The notes: a model not told the origin generated them from the letters alone. A DNA stretch of 64,000 nt from Crossiella sp. SN42 (GCF_023897065.1 NZ_JAMHIV010000011.1:62001-126000); one strand, 5' to 3'. Shown: positions 10,049-19,552, numbered from the stretch's first letter. Translations and numbers: made by a program.

Positions 10049-10272
10049 GTGAGAACAACACCGACGCCGCTCTTGGTTACGAGGCGGCGCGGGACGAGCT
10101 GGTCGAAGTCGTTCGCAAGCTGGAAGCCGGTGGACTGTCCCTTGAGGACTCGCTGGCGTTGTGGGAGCGCGGCGAGGCGCTGGCGAAGGTCTGCGAGAAG
10201 CACCTCGCCGGTGCGCGGGCCAGGGTGGAACAGGCGCTGGCCACCGTGGAGCAGGCTGAGCCGAAGGACTGA
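10045..10272 (+). CDS. xseB: Exodeoxyribonuclease VII small subunit
   Basis: A 75-residue protein with the typical XseB helical hairpin: [17 protein letters not shown], then [18 protein letters not shown]. It binds XseA in a multi-subunit nuclease. The GTG start overlaps the preceding stop by three bases, giving tight translational coupling. Confidence 0.95.
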   Translation: MSENNTDAALGYEAARDELVEVVRKLEAGGLSLEDSLALWERGEALAKVCEKHLAGARARVEQALATVEQAEPKD

Positions 10273-10443
10273 CCTGACTCGGTCCTGAATCACGGTCGAT
10301 CCTGGCGAGCAGATCTCCGAAATCGGTTCAGTGAGTGCGAATAGTCACTGTCACCCCTGCTCAGCTCACCCTCCGTCGTCAGGGTCTGCCAGGATCGGTA
10401 AGCAGTTTCAGCGTCGATCTGCGCAGACCTCTGGAGGCGGAAC

Positions 10444-11487
10444 ATGGCCGCGAACACTGCCCCGCGACGTCGTGAGGCACCCGATCGCAACCTCGCCCTG
10501 GAACTGGTCAGGGTCACCGAGGCGGCCGCGATCGCCGCGGGCCGCTGGGTCGGCCGGGGTGACAAGAACGGCGGCGACGGCGCGGCGGTGGACGCCATGC
10601 GCAAGCTGATCGGCACCGTGTCCATGCGCGGCGTGGTGGTCATCGGGGAGGGCGAGAAGGACGAGGCCCCGATGCTGTTCAACGGCGAGGAGGTCGGCAA
10701 CGGCGACGGCCCGGACTGCGATGTCGCGGTCGACCCGATCGACGGCACCACGCTGATGGCCAAGGGCATGCCGAACGCGCTGGCCGTGCTCGCGGTGGCC
10801 GAGCGGGGCGCGATGTACGACCCGTCCGCGGTGTTCTACATGCAGAAGCTCGCGGTCGGCCCGGACGCCGCCGACGTGGTCGACCTGGACGCCCCGGTGG
10901 CGGAGAACATCCGCAGGGTAGCCAAGGCCAAGCACACCGACGTGGCCGACGTGACCGTGTGCATCCTGGACCGGCCCCGGCACGAGGCCCTGGTCAAGGA
11001 GGTCCGCGAGGCCGGCGCCCGGATCCACTTCATCAGCGACGGCGACGTGGCCGGCGCGATCTCCGCGGCCCGGCCGAGCACCGGCGTGGACCTGCTGCTG
11101 GGCATCGGCGGCACCCCGGAGGGCATCATCGCCGCGGCCGCGCTCAAGTGCATGGGCGGCGCGATCCAGGCCCGGCTGTGGCCCAAGGACGACGAGGAGC
11201 GCGAGCGCGCGCTGGCCGCCGGGCACGACCTGGACCGGGTGCTGACCACCGACGACCTGGTGCGCGGGGACAACGTGTTCTTCTGCGCCACCGGCATCAC
11301 CGACGGCGACCTGCTGCGCGGCGTGCACTACCGCTCCGGCGGCTGCACCACCCAGTCCATCGTGATGCGGTCCAAGTCCGGCACGCTGCGGATGATCGAC
11401 GGCTACCACCGGCTGACCAAGCTGCGCGAGTACTCCTCGGTGGACTTCGGCGGCGACGCCGTGGAAGACGTCCCGCCGCTGCCCTGA
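10444..11487 (+). CDS. glpX: Class II fructose-1,6-bisphosphatase
   Basis: A 347-residue GlpX enzyme that hydrolyses fructose 1,6-bisphosphate in gluconeogenesis. Family blocks seen are [29 protein letters not shown], the metal site [11 protein letters not shown], and [10 protein letters not shown]. The start ATG has a GGAGG site 7 bases upstream. The 171-bp leader upstream carries no other gene. It is separated from fum, its partner in the mycobacterial order, by the 11.5-17.1 kb insert. Confidence 0.97.
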   Translation: MAANTAPRRREAPDRNLALELVRVTEAAAIAAGRWVGRGDKNGGDGAAVDAMRKLIGTVSMRGVVVIGEGEKDEAPMLFNGEEVGNGDGPDCDVAVDPIDGTTLMAKGMPNALAVLAVAERGAMYDPSAVFYMQKLAVGPDAADVVDLDAPVAENIRRVAKAKHTDVADVTVCILDRPRHEALVKEVREAGARIHFISDGDVAGAISAARPSTGVDLLLGIGGTPEGIIAAAALKCMGGAIQARLWPKDDEERERALAAGHDLDRVLTTDDLVRGDNVFFCATGITDGDLLRGVHYRSGGCTTQSIVMRSKSGTLRMIDGYHRLTKLREYSSVDFGGDAVEDVPPLP

Positions 11488-11497
11488 ACCACCTGCC

Positions 11498-11534
11498 GAA
11501 CCGGCCGTCCGCCCACCCGGCGGGCGGCCGGTTC
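11498..11534. terminator. Stem-loop between glpX and the convergent small gene
   Basis: A 9-bp perfect GC stem (11498-11506 with 11526-11534) with further pairing inside. It lies 11 bases after the glpX stop and 8 bases beyond the stop of the convergent gene. Confidence 0.65.
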
Positions 11535-11541
11535 GTCGTGC

Positions 11542-11739
11542 TCAGTCCTCCGGCTGCGGCGCGGGTCCCGCGTCCACGGCCCCGGCCTCGGCGACCGCGA
11601 GGTTGACCGGCGCCGCGCCCGCGTCCTGGTCCTCGCCAGAGACCTGGGCCGAGGTCTGCCGCTCGGTCCGCTCCTGGCCGATCCGGATCACCAGCCCGGC
11701 CGCGAGCTCAGTGCTGTCCAGCTCGATCTCGATACGCAC
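11542..11739 (-). CDS. Small protein, third gene of the protein-glutaminase cassette
   Basis: A 65-residue protein starting at a GTG with a GGGAGG site 5 bases upstream. It is acidic, with a beta-like N terminus (VRIEIELDSTEL) and an Ala/Pro-rich tail. There is no signal peptide and I recognise no family. It lies 14 bases after the stop of the 85-residue gene and clearly belongs to the same transcript. A chaperone or inhibitor role for the upstream enzyme is possible but purely contextual. Confidence 0.6.
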   Translation of the reverse strand: MRIEIELDSTELAAGLVIRIGQERTERQTSAQVSGEDQDAGAAPVNLAVAEAGAVDAGPAPQPED

Positions 11740-11753
11740 GGCTGCCTCCCCGT

Positions 11754-12011
11754 TCACGCGTTCAGGACCGCGTAGCGGCCCTCGAAGGTGACCGGGATCC
11801 CGGTCAGGTTCCGGACGGTGATCCAGTAGGTGCACAGCGCCGCGCTGGTCCGCTCGACCGCGACGTCCCAGTCGATCGCGGGTCCGCCGGAGACCGGCGT
11901 GACCGGCATCAGGTACCAGACCACGTGCTGACTGGCGTTCCAGCTGTGGTTGAAGTAGCGCACGGTCGCACCGGCGCCGATCGTGACGGTGAATGCTGTT
12001 CCGGTCCACAT
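11754..12011 (-). CDS. Stand-alone copy of the glutaminase C-terminal domain
   Basis: An 85-residue protein that aligns along nearly its whole length with the last ~80 residues of the upstream protein-glutaminase-like gene. Shared blocks are HSW near residue 22, the SGGP element, LCTYWITV and FEGRY/FEARY. About half of aligned residues are identical by eye. It starts at ATG 12011 with a GGGAG site. There is no signal sequence. The domain looks like a small beta sandwich; the function is unknown. It lies 13 bases after the upstream stop. It could be a subunit, a decoy or an immunity-like partner. Confidence 0.7.
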   Translation of the reverse strand: MWTGTAFTVTIGAGATVRYFNHSWNASQHVVWYLMPVTPVSGGPAIDWDVAVERTSAALCTYWITVRNLTGIPVTFEGRYAVLNA

Positions 12012-12024
12012 GGACGGCTCCCGG

Positions 12025-13338
12025 TCAGATCTTGAGGTAGTGGTAGCGGGCCTCGAACTTGACGGTGCGCCCGGTGAGGTTCTGCACGGTGATCCAGTAC
12101 GTGCACAGGTTCGCGTCGGTGCGCTGCATGGCGACCTCGTGCCGGATTTGCGGGCCACCCGAGCAGATCGAGGTGGGCATGACCGTCCAGTACACGTGCC
12201 GGCCGGCCTGCCAGCTGTGGGTGAACCAGCGGGCGGTCTGCCCGGGGGCCAGGCTGGCGCGGAACTGCACGCCAGGGGTGGCCGGCTGGCAGTTCGCGTA
12301 CGGCGGCGGGCCCGCCGGGCCGTTGGACCGCAGCTGGAGCGCGGCGCGGTAGCGGGCCAGCGTCGCGTTGGTCTTGCTGTAGTCCGGGTCGAACCGGTCC
12401 GGGTCGTAGTGGTTGTGGAAGACCTCCGCGCCGGTGGGCACCAGCCGCGCGGCCGGATCGCCCTGCACGCCCTTCCAGGTGTCCTGGGTGACCGGTCCGT
12501 CGAACAGCGCGGGGTCGATGACGTAGGTGACCCCGTCCGCGACCAGCGTGGGGGCCACGTGCCAGGACCAGCCCACCAGGCAGTCCGGCTTGTTCGCGCT
12601 GTTCACCCGCAGGGTGCCGTAGATCCAGACCTTGTCCGGCGTGATGCCGTTGGCGATCATCAGCCGGGCCATCTCGTGCGCCCGGCCCCAGCAGCCGTCG
12701 TCGGGGTAGGTGAACGGGATGCCCGGCGCGGTCGGGTTGGCCGAGCAGGCGGTCTGGCCTGCCACCAGGCGGTACATCTGCACGACCTGGGCGTAGCTCA
12801 CCGGCGTGCCGAGCGCCTCCGCGCCGCCCTCGGTGAGCTGCTCAGCTACCGCGGCTTCTTTTGGGGCGGGGCGCACATCGATGATCGCGCGCTCGTCGGG
12901 GGTCGCGGTGACCAGCACGCGCTCCCGGCTGTCCTGGAACCGTTCGAGCAGGGCCAGCAGCTCATCGAAGTCCGGGTTGTCCCGGCGCAGGTGGTGGTGG
13001 GCGTGCGAGGGCTCAAGATCGACCTCGACCAGGTCCTCGCCGGGGGTCAGGCCCATGACGGCGACCTCGTGCGGCACCAGCACCTCGGTGACCAGGCCGG
13101 TGTCCGGGTCGACCTCGACGTAGGCGTCCAGGTTCGCCGCGTGCAGCTCGCCCAGCGCGCCGAGCCAGCCGGTGGCGCGGGGTTCGCGCCGGTCGACGCG
13201 GGCGGTGCGGCCGCCGGTGAAGGTGATGGACTCGTAGGTCTCCGCTGCCGCGGCCTGAGCCGGAGCCCGTGCCGCCAGCGGACTGGACAATGTGTCGACT
13301 ATTGCATTTCTTCGGGGCACAAAATCAAGGTCCCCCAC
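12025..13338 (-). CDS. Protein-glutamine glutaminase-like (protein deamidase) protein
   Basis: Up to 437 residues. The central part (about 180-335) matches the protein-glutaminase domain known from Chryseobacterium. The nucleophile Cys216 lies in DDGCWGRAHEMARL, His260 in WSWHVAPT and Asp275 in VIDPALFDGPVT. These correspond to the family Cys-His-Asp triad, which deamidates glutamine side chains in proteins. Residues 1-175 are an uncharacterised N-terminal region, possibly a pro-region. Residues 356-437 form a domain duplicated in the next gene. No convincing signal peptide is present. The GTG at 13338 or the in-frame GTG six codons later (preceded by GGGGGA) may be the start. It is divergent from a secreted protease. 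Confidence 0.8.
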   Translation of the reverse strand: MGDLDFVPRRNAIVDTLSSPLAARAPAQAAAAETYESITFTGGRTARVDRREPRATGWLGALGELHAANLDAYVEVDPDTGLVTEVLVPHEVAVMGLTPGEDLVEVDLEPSHAHHHLRRDNPDFDELLALLERFQDSRERVLVTATPDERAIIDVRPAPKEAAVAEQLTEGGAEALGTPVSYAQVVQMYRLVAGQTACSANPTAPGIPFTYPDDGCWGRAHEMARLMIANGITPDKVWIYGTLRVNSANKPDCLVGWSWHVAPTLVADGVTYVIDPALFDGPVTQDTWKGVQGDPAARLVPTGAEVFHNHYDPDRFDPDYSKTNATLARYRAALQLRSNGPAGPPPYANCQPATPGVQFRASLAPGQTARWFTHSWQAGRHVYWTVMPTSICSGGPQIRHEVAMQRTDANLCTYWITVQNLTGRTVKFEARYHYLKI

Positions 13339-13545
13339 GCAAAAAGATCAGTTCAACCATTGGCCACAGGACTGACCCGCGGTGTGCCTTTTCGCGCTAT
13401 TCACCTAACATAGGGCCTTTGCCCGCGTGCCTGCCCGATGAGGCACGCAGGTGCGCCCATCAGGCGGTACCACGCTCCGATTACGATCTATTACCGTCCG
13501 TGTCAACCTTGGCAGAGGGCGCCGGGGTTGAGAGGAGAAATCCCT

Positions 13546-14310
13546 GTGCGAGCGAAAAGAATGGTCGTCGGATTACTCGCGGCCGTGGCCACCGCGTTTG
13601 CCGGGCTGACCGGATCCGCCACCGCGGCCCCGGACCACACCGATGTCGATCCGTTCATCGTCGGCGGCGTCAACGCCACCCAGGTCTACAGTTTCATGGT
13701 TTCCCTGCAGAACACCTCGGGTGGGCATTTCTGCGGCGGTTCCCTGATCAAGTCGAACTGGGTGGTCACCGCCAAGCACTGCGTCCAGGGCAAGACCCCG
13801 GCCTCGGTGCGCGCCCGGATCGGCACCACCAACCGCACCTCCGGCGGCAGCTACGTGGCCGCCGCGGCCATCCACCTCAACCCGACCAGGGACATCGCGC
13901 TGGTCCGGCTGGCCGCCGCGGTGCCGCAGGCGCCGATCAAGGTCGCCGCGGCGTCCGGCCCAGTGGGCACCGCGACCCGGCTGCTCGGCTGGGGCCAGAC
14001 CTGTCCGTCACCCGGCGGCTGCGGCGCGCCGGTGATCCTGCAGCAGCTGAACACCTCGATCGTGGCCGACGGCCTGTGCGGCGGGATCTTCGGCGCCCAG
14101 GAGATCTGCACCAACAACCCCGGCGGCACCAGGGGCGCCTGCTACGGCGACTCCGGCGGGCCGCAGATCAAGATGGTCGCGGGCGCGTGGCAGCTGATCG
14201 GCGCGACCAGCCGTTCCGGCGGCGGTTCCATCTGCGCGGTGAAGCCGTCGATCTACGTCGATGTGCCGGTCTTCCGCCCGTGGATCAGCGGAATCGCCGG
14301 TCCCGTATAA
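13546..14310 (+). CDS. Secreted chymotrypsin-fold serine protease, copy 1
   Basis: A 254-residue S1-family protease. A signal peptide (about residues 1-28, cleavage after TATA) is followed by a short propeptide and the mature start IVGG (38-41). The catalytic triad is His78 (TAKHC), Asp116 (RDIALV) and Ser203 (GDSGGP). Several Cys pairs suggest disulfides. The GTG start at 13546 follows an AGAGGAG site. About 65% of residues match the next gene by eye, so the two are a tandem duplication. The 207-bp gap to the divergent glutaminase-like gene contains a TAACAT box at 13406-13411 that could be a -10 element. Confidence 0.93.
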   Translation: MRAKRMVVGLLAAVATAFAGLTGSATAAPDHTDVDPFIVGGVNATQVYSFMVSLQNTSGGHFCGGSLIKSNWVVTAKHCVQGKTPASVRARIGTTNRTSGGSYVAAAAIHLNPTRDIALVRLAAAVPQAPIKVAAASGPVGTATRLLGWGQTCPSPGGCGAPVILQQLNTSIVADGLCGGIFGAQEICTNNPGGTRGACYGDSGGPQIKMVAGAWQLIGATSRSGGGSICAVKPSIYVDVPVFRPWISGIAGPV

Positions 14311-14323
14311 CGGGTCGATAGCT

Positions 14324-14356
14324 AACGGGCCCGCGGTGTATCGCCGCGGGCCCGTT
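14324..14356 (+). terminator. Stem-loop after protease copy 1
   Basis: A perfect 13-bp GC stem (14324-14336 with 14344-14356) and a 7-base loop, 13 bases after the stop. It separates the two protease genes into distinct transcripts. Confidence 0.8.
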
Positions 14357-14497
14357 CGGTTAACGGTCATAAACCGTTATGTGCGGACACAAAGCCGGTC
14401 CCCGGCCCTACTTATGCAGGGTTCACCCTGTGGAACGGATGTCCTTACGGTGCACCTCACCTCCGGCGAACGCGCCGGAAGTTGAGAGGAGAGAACC

Positions 14498-15268
14498 GTG
14501 AGGGCACGTTCTCTGATCGTCGGAATCCTGGCCGCGGCCGCGACCGCGCTGGGCGGTCTCGCGATGCCGGCCGCCGCGGCGCCGGCGACCACCGCCGGTG
14601 ACGTCGATCCGTTGATCGTCGGCGGCACGAACGCGACCGAGACCTACAGCTTCATGGTGTCCCTGCAGAGCACCTCCGGCAGCCACTTCTGTGGCGGCTC
14701 ACTGGTCAAGGCGAACTGGGTGGTGACCGCCAAGCACTGTGTGCAGGGCAGGCAGCCGTCCTCGATCCGCACCCGGATCGGCACCACCAACCGCACCACC
14801 GGCGGGGTGACCGCGGGCGTGTCGCGGATCATCAACCACCCCAGCGCCGACCTGTCCGTGCTGCAGCTGTCGTCCTCGGTGAGCGTGGCGCCGATCTCGA
14901 TCGCGCCGGAGTCCGGCCCGGTCGGCACCGCGAGCCGCATCATCGGCTGGGGCCAGACCTGCCCCACCCGCGGCTGTGGCTCCGCGCCGATCACCCTGCA
15001 GCAGCTGGACACCTCGATCGTGGCTGACAACCGGTGCTCCGGCATCAACGCCGCCTCCGAGATCTGCACCAACAACACCGGCGGCAACAAGGGCGCCTGC
15101 TACGGCGACTCCGGCGGCCCGCAGGTGAAGGGCACCCCGGGCAACTGGACCCTGATCGGCGCGACCAGCCGCTCCGGCGGTGGCGCGACCTGCGCGACCG
15201 CGCCGTCGATCTACGTCGACGTGTCCTACTACCGCAACTGGATCAGCACGAACACGGGCGGTCTCTGA
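14498..15268 (+). CDS. Secreted chymotrypsin-fold serine protease, copy 2
   Basis: A 256-residue S1-family protease, paralogous to the preceding gene. The signal peptide spans about residues 1-28 and the mature start IVGG is at 40-43. The triad is His80, Asp118 and Ser205 in GDSGGP. The Asp motif is SADLSVLQL rather than TRDIALVRL, so the two copies have diverged around the active site. The GTG start has the same AGAGGAGAG leader as copy 1. It has its own upstream region and its own terminator, so the copies can be regulated separately. Confidence 0.93.
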   Translation: MRARSLIVGILAAAATALGGLAMPAAAAPATTAGDVDPLIVGGTNATETYSFMVSLQSTSGSHFCGGSLVKANWVVTAKHCVQGRQPSSIRTRIGTTNRTTGGVTAGVSRIINHPSADLSVLQLSSSVSVAPISIAPESGPVGTASRIIGWGQTCPTRGCGSAPITLQQLDTSIVADNRCSGINAASEICTNNTGGNKGACYGDSGGPQVKGTPGNWTLIGATSRSGGGATCATAPSIYVDVSYYRNWISTNTGGL

Positions 15269-15288
15269 CCCCTCCCCTGATCGGCTGA

Positions 15289-15326
15289 CAAACGGCCCGC
15301 CGCCTCCTGTAGCGGCGGGCCGTTTG
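15289..15326 (+). terminator. Stem-loop after protease copy 2
   Basis: A perfect 15-bp stem (15289-15303 with 15312-15326) beginning 20 bases after the stop, ending in a short T tract. Confidence 0.85.
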
Positions 15327-15443
15327 TCACAGTTCGAAACGGGTAAGCGAGAAAGAGCAACCTCGGGATCCCAAGGCACGTCATTGTCGTTGCTGGATGC
15401 GATGACTCGCCCGTGCAGTCGGGCGAAGAACTTGGGGTGAGCG

Positions 15444-16070
15444 ATGCGTGGCAAGAAGACCTCTGTGATGCTGGCGGTGACCGCGACTTTCGGTCTGCTG
15501 CTGGCCGCCTGCGGCACGCCGGAGACGCCGCAACTGGCCGGGAACACCGGGCAGGTGGCGAGCAGCGCGGCCCCGTCATCGTCCACTTCGGCCTCCACCA
15601 GCAAGCAGCCGGCCACCACGCGGCCCACCACGACGCAGCCGACCACCACCACCACGCCGCCGAAGCCGAAGCCCAAGCCGGAGCAGAAGGACACCGTCGA
15701 GCCCGCCTCGGCAGGCAACACCACTCCGTGCAAGGACACCGCGCGGGCCTGCATCGACCTCTCCGCCAACAAGGCGTGGATCATGGCCGACGGCAAGGTC
15801 GTGGCCGGCCCGGTGCCGATCACGCACGGCCGCAAGGGCTGGCTGACCCCGCCCGGCACGTTCCGGGTGAACGTCAAGCGCCCGATGCACTACAGCAGCA
15901 TCTTCAACAACGCGAAGATGCCGTGGTCGGTGTTCTTCAACGGCGGCATCGCCTTCCACCAGGGCAGCCTGCGGGAGAAGTCGCACGGCTGCATCCACCT
16001 GTCGCCCTCGGCCGCCAAGCAGTTCTACAACCACCTCAACAACGGCGACATCGTGCACGTGGTGCCGTGA
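15444..16070 (+). CDS. L,D-transpeptidase (YkuD) lipoprotein
   Basis: A 208-residue exported protein. A lipobox LLAAC places the lipidated Cys at residue 23. It is followed by a long Ser/Thr/Pro/Lys-rich linker (25-85) and a YkuD domain. The catalytic motif SHGCIHLS has Cys183 and His181, preceded by His172. Such enzymes form 3-3 peptidoglycan cross-links or attach proteins to the wall. The protein is short, with only one catalytic domain and no PG-binding repeat, closer to single-domain transpeptidases than to the Ig-domain LdtMt2 type. It stands alone between terminators. Confidence 0.9.
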   Translation: MRGKKTSVMLAVTATFGLLLAACGTPETPQLAGNTGQVASSAAPSSSTSASTSKQPATTRPTTTQPTTTTTPPKPKPKPEQKDTVEPASAGNTTPCKDTARACIDLSANKAWIMADGKVVAGPVPITHGRKGWLTPPGTFRVNVKRPMHYSSIFNNAKMPWSVFFNGGIAFHQGSLREKSHGCIHLSPSAAKQFYNHLNNGDIVHVVP

Positions 16071-16085
16071 TGGTCCACTGAGGAC

Positions 16086-16118
16086 AAACGGCCCCGGTCC
16101 GCGTGACCGGGGCCGTTT
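16086..16118. terminator. Bidirectional stem-loop
   Basis: A perfect 14-bp stem (16086-16099 with 16105-16118), 5-base loop and flanking A/T runs, between the convergent L,D-transpeptidase and reductase genes. Confidence 0.85.
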
Positions 16119-16129
16119 TCCGTTGTGGC

Positions 16130-17125
16130 TCAGGGCATGTTGCTGGAGTGACCCGGGAACAGGTGCGCGTCCGGGTTGAGCGCGACCGCGATGTTGTTCA
16201 CCGCGGTGGCCGCCTCGCCGAAGCCGGTGGCGATCAGCCGGACCTTGCCCGGGTAGGTGGCCACATCGCCCGCGGCGTAGACCAGATCGCGGTTGGTGCG
16301 GCAGGTGCTGTCCACCAGGACCGTGCGCTTCTCCAGTTCCAGGCCCCAGGTCTCCAGCGGGCCGAGGTCGGCGGTGAAGCCAAGTGCGGCCACCACCGCC
16401 TGGGCGGGCAGCACCTTGTGGTCGCCGGCCTTGAAGGACAGTTCGACCTCCTCGATGCCCGCGCCGCCGCGGATCGCGGCCACCTCGGCATCGGTCAGGA
16501 TCGGCACCCCCAGTTCGCGGACCTGCCGGACGGTGGCCTGGTGCGCGCGGAAGGTGGCCCGCCGGTGCACCAGGGTGACGCTGCGCGCGATCGGGTGCAG
16601 GGCCAGCGCCCAGTCGAAGGCGGAGTCGCCACCGCCGACCACCACCACGTCCTGGTCCCGGTGCACCTCCAGCGCGGGCACGAAGTAGGACAGCCCGCGC
16701 CCGAACCAGTCCTCGCCCACCGGTAGTGGCCGGGGCCGGAACTCGCCCAGCCCCGCGGTGATCAGGACCGCGCCCGCGCGGATCACGCTGCCGTCGGCCA
16801 GGCCGACGTCGAACCCACCACCGTCCACTGTGGACAGTGTGCGGGCCTTGCGGTTCAACAGGTAGTTCGGTTTGTACTGGGCCGCCTGCTCGACCAGCGC
16901 GCCGATCAGGTCACGCCCGCGGACCGCGGGGAACCCGGCGACGTCGAAAATCATCTTCTCCGGGTACATCGCGGTGACCTGGCCGCCCGGTTCGGGCAGC
17001 GAGTCCACCAGTGCGGTGGACAGGTCCCGGAAGCCCGCGTAGTACGCCGCGAACAGTCCGGTGGGCCCGGCCCCGACGATCAGCAGATCGACCTCGGTTC
17101 GGCTGTGCTCGGACGGTGCGCTCAT
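16130..17125 (-). CDS. Ferredoxin/flavodoxin-NADP reductase, type 2
   Basis: A 331-residue FAD/NAD(P)-binding protein of the thioredoxin-reductase fold. The N-terminal FAD motif is GAGPTGLFAAYYA, the NADPH motif is VVVGGGDSAFDWAL, and the C-terminal FAD element is VYAAGDVATYPGK. The redox CxxC of true thioredoxin reductase is missing, and GGQVTAMYPEK matches the YumC-type ferredoxin-NADP reductases. The ATG at 17125 is preferred; a GTG two codons upstream is possible. It is divergent from fum across a 95-bp gap. Confidence 0.87.
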   Translation of the reverse strand: MSAPSEHSRTEVDLLIVGAGPTGLFAAYYAGFRDLSTALVDSLPEPGGQVTAMYPEKMIFDVAGFPAVRGRDLIGALVEQAAQYKPNYLLNRKARTLSTVDGGGFDVGLADGSVIRAGAVLITAGLGEFRPRPLPVGEDWFGRGLSYFVPALEVHRDQDVVVVGGGDSAFDWALALHPIARSVTLVHRRATFRAHQATVRQVRELGVPILTDAEVAAIRGGAGIEEVELSFKAGDHKVLPAQAVVAALGFTADLGPLETWGLELEKRTVLVDSTCRTNRDLVYAAGDVATYPGKVRLIATGFGEAATAVNNIAVALNPDAHLFPGHSSNMP

Positions 17126-17220
17126 TGACACCCGCTCTCTAGCCAGTCCTGGAAACCCTGTCGAGCCTAGGTGGTGCGGACCACGGTGCCCAGTAACCGG
17201 AAGAGGCGCAGAATTCGGAT

Positions 17221-18618
17221 ATGAGCGACGAGGGATTCCGGGTCGAGCACGACACGATGGGCGAGGTCAGGGTTCCGGCTGAGGCGCTGTGGCGGGCGCA
17301 GACCCAGCGCGCGGTGGAGAACTTCCCGATCTCCGGCCGTGGCCTGGAGCGGGCCCAGATCCGGGCGCTTGGCCTGGTCAAGGCGGCCGCGGCCAGGGTG
17401 AACGGGCGGCTGGGCGTGCTCAGCCCCGAGATCGCCGAGGCGATCGCGACCGCCGCGGACGAGGTGGCCGCTGGCGGACACGACGGGCACTTCCCGATCG
17501 ATGTGTTCCAGACCGGTTCCGGCACCTCCTCCAACATGAACGCCAACGAGGTGATCGCCACCCTGGCCAGCCGGGCGCTCGGCCAGGACGTGCACCCCAA
17601 CGACCACGTCAACGCCTCCCAGTCCTCCAACGACGTCTTCCCCACCACCATCCACCTGGCCGCCACCGAGGCCGTGCTGCGCGACACCATCCCCGGCCTG
17701 GCGCACCTGGCGCAGACCCTGGAGCGGCGGGCCGAGGAGTGGGCCGAGGTGGTCAAGGCCGGGCGCACGCACCTGATGGACGCGGTGCCGATCACCCTCG
17801 GCCAGCAGGTCGGCGGCTGGGCCCGGCAGGTGCGCCTGGGCGTGCAGCGGCTGGACGGCACGCTGCCCCGGCTGGCCGAGCTGCCCATCGGCGGCACCGC
17901 GGTGGGCACCGGCATCAACACCCCGGCCGGGTTCGGCGCGGCCGTGGTGGAGGAGCTGATCAAGTCCACCGCGCTGCCGGTGACCGAGGCGGCCGACCAC
18001 TTCGAGGCCCAGGGCGCGCGGGACGGCCTGGTCGAGGTCTCCGGGCAGCTCAAGACGGTCGCGGTGAGCCTGTTCAAGATCGCCAACGACCTGCGCTGGA
18101 TGGGTTCCGGCCCGCGCACCGGCCTGGCCGAGCTGCACCTGCCGGACCTGCAGCCGGGCTCCTCGATCATGCCCGGCAAGGTCAACCCGGTGATCTGCGA
18201 GGCGGCCATGATGGTGGCCGCGCAGGTCATCGGCAACGACGGCACGGTGGCCTTCGCCGGCGCGGCTGGCAACTTCGAGCTCAACGTGATGATGCCGGTG
18301 ATGGCCCGCAACGTGCTGGAGTCGGCCCGGCTGCTCGGCGCGGTGGCCCGGCTGCTCGCGGACAAGGTGGTCGCCGGGGCCGAGCCGGACGTGGACCGGC
18401 TGCGCGAGTACGCCGAGTCCTCGCCCTCGGTGGTCACCCCGCTCAACCGCTACCTCGGCTACGAGGAGGCGGCCTCGATCGCCAAGCAGTCCCTCAAGGA
18501 GCGCAAGACCATCCGCGAGGTGGTGCTGGCGCGCGGGCACGTGGAGGCGGGCAAGCTCACGCTCGCACAGCTGGACGAGGCTCTGGACGTGCTGAAGATG
18601 GCGCACGGCGGCCGCTGA
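17221..18618 (+). CDS. fumC: Class II fumarate hydratase
   Basis: A 465-residue enzyme of the aspartase/fumarase superfamily interconverting fumarate and malate. The signature [12 protein letters not shown] and the upstream [14 protein letters not shown] block are present, as in heat-stable class II fumarases. The length is normal. Its 3' end overlaps the convergent EamA gene by 62 bases, with no room for a terminator between them. It is a core marker next to glpX in mycobacteria, here displaced by the 11.5-17.1 kb insert. Confidence 0.97.
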   Translation: MSDEGFRVEHDTMGEVRVPAEALWRAQTQRAVENFPISGRGLERAQIRALGLVKAAAARVNGRLGVLSPEIAEAIATAADEVAAGGHDGHFPIDVFQTGSGTSSNMNANEVIATLASRALGQDVHPNDHVNASQSSNDVFPTTIHLAATEAVLRDTIPGLAHLAQTLERRAEEWAEVVKAGRTHLMDAVPITLGQQVGGWARQVRLGVQRLDGTLPRLAELPIGGTAVGTGINTPAGFGAAVVEELIKSTALPVTEAADHFEAQGARDGLVEVSGQLKTVAVSLFKIANDLRWMGSGPRTGLAELHLPDLQPGSSIMPGKVNPVICEAAMMVAAQVIGNDGTVAFAGAAGNFELNVMMPVMARNVLESARLLGAVARLLADKVVAGAEPDVDRLREYAESSPSVVTPLNRYLGYEEAASIAKQSLKERKTIREVVLARGHVEAGKLTLAQLDEALDVLKMAHGGR

Positions 18619-19483
18619 ACAACCGGGCGCGCTGGCCGAGGGCACATCCCGCGGCCACGGTCAGCGCGCCCGCCGCCGAGGTCAGGGTGAGCGGCTGCGC
18701 GCCCAGCAGCACGGAGACCACAAGTCCGGACACCGGGATCAGCCCGGCCAGCACGCCGGAGCGCTCCGGCCCGACCACGGACACGCAGCGGTAATACAGC
18801 CCGAAGGCCACCGCGGTGACCAGCAGGCCGAGCACCACCAGCGCGGTCCACTCCACCGCGGTCGGCGCGGGCCACGGGTTGTCGCTGACCAGCATGCTCA
18901 GCAGCGCGCTGCCCACGGCCGCGACCACGCAGGCGTAGGCCGAGGTGGCGATGCCGCCGATCCGGCGCACCACACCCACCGCGAACAGGGTGAACCCGGC
19001 CTCGCCCAGCATGGCCAGCAGCGCCAGGCCCAGCCCCGGCAGCGACCAGCGCCCGCCACCGGAGATCACCAGCACCCCGGCGAAGACCAGCCCGGCGCCC
19101 AGCACCGCGGTCAGCCGCGGCCGCCTGCCAAGGGCCAGTGGCACCACCAGCGCGATGACCAGCGGTGATCCGCCGATGATGGCGGCGACAAAACCGGGTT
19201 CGGCGTAGCGCTGGCCCTCGATGATGGCCACGTTGAACCCGACCATGCCGGTGACCGCGAGCGCGACCAGCGCCAGCACGTCCCGGCCGGTCACCCTGGG
19301 CAGGCCGCTACGCCAGAGCAGCCAGCCGAGCAGCGCGAGCGCGCCGATGGCGTACCGGATGGCCTGCGCGGACAGCACCGGGTACCCGCCGAGCAGCCCG
19401 TTGACCGGCACCGCGCCGCCGACCAGGCAGAGCGCGGCCATCCCGCCGGCCAGGGCGAGACCAGTGGACTTCGAGGTGGTCAT
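18557..19483 (-). CDS. EamA/RhaT-family membrane exporter
   Basis: A 308-residue protein with about ten hydrophobic segments in two EamA repeats (roughly 10-140 and 150-285), typical of drug/metabolite transporters exporting amino acids or related compounds. The tail is Arg/Pro-rich and cytoplasmic. It is divergent from a MocR regulator across 47 bp, a common arrangement in which the regulator controls the exporter. Its last 62 bases overlap the 3' end of fumC. Confidence 0.85.
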   Translation of the reverse strand: MTTSKSTGLALAGGMAALCLVGGAVPVNGLLGGYPVLSAQAIRYAIGALALLGWLLWRSGLPRVTGRDVLALVALAVTGMVGFNVAIIEGQRYAEPGFVAAIIGGSPLVIALVVPLALGRRPRLTAVLGAGLVFAGVLVISGGGRWSLPGLGLALLAMLGEAGFTLFAVGVVRRIGGIATSAYACVVAAVGSALLSMLVSDNPWPAPTAVEWTALVVLGLLVTAVAFGLYYRCVSVVGPERSGVLAGLIPVSGLVVSVLLGAQPLTLTSAAGALTVAAGCALGQRARLFSGRRAPSSARPEPRPAVRA

Positions 19484-19502
19484 GGCGGAAGCCTGGCTCC
19501 GG

Positions 19503-19552
19503 AAGTGGTCTGGCCATAAGCTCCACTTCGATGGCGAAGGATTGGACCACTT
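19503..19552. promoter_or_regulatory. Candidate MocR operator in the exporter-regulator gap
   Basis: AAGTGG at 19503-19508 and CCACTT at 19523-19528 form an inverted repeat. AAGTGGTC at 19503-19510 recurs inverted as GACCACTT at 19545-19552, just inside the mocR gene. CTCCACTT and GACCACTT are direct half-sites 24 bases apart. MocR proteins usually bind such repeated half-sites. CATAAG at 19515-19520 could be a -10 box giving an almost leaderless mocR mRNA. Confidence 0.5.

Noticed and set aside
16130-17125. Thioredoxin reductase
   Set aside because: The redox-active CxxC is absent, so the type-2 ferredoxin-NADP reductase call is preferred.
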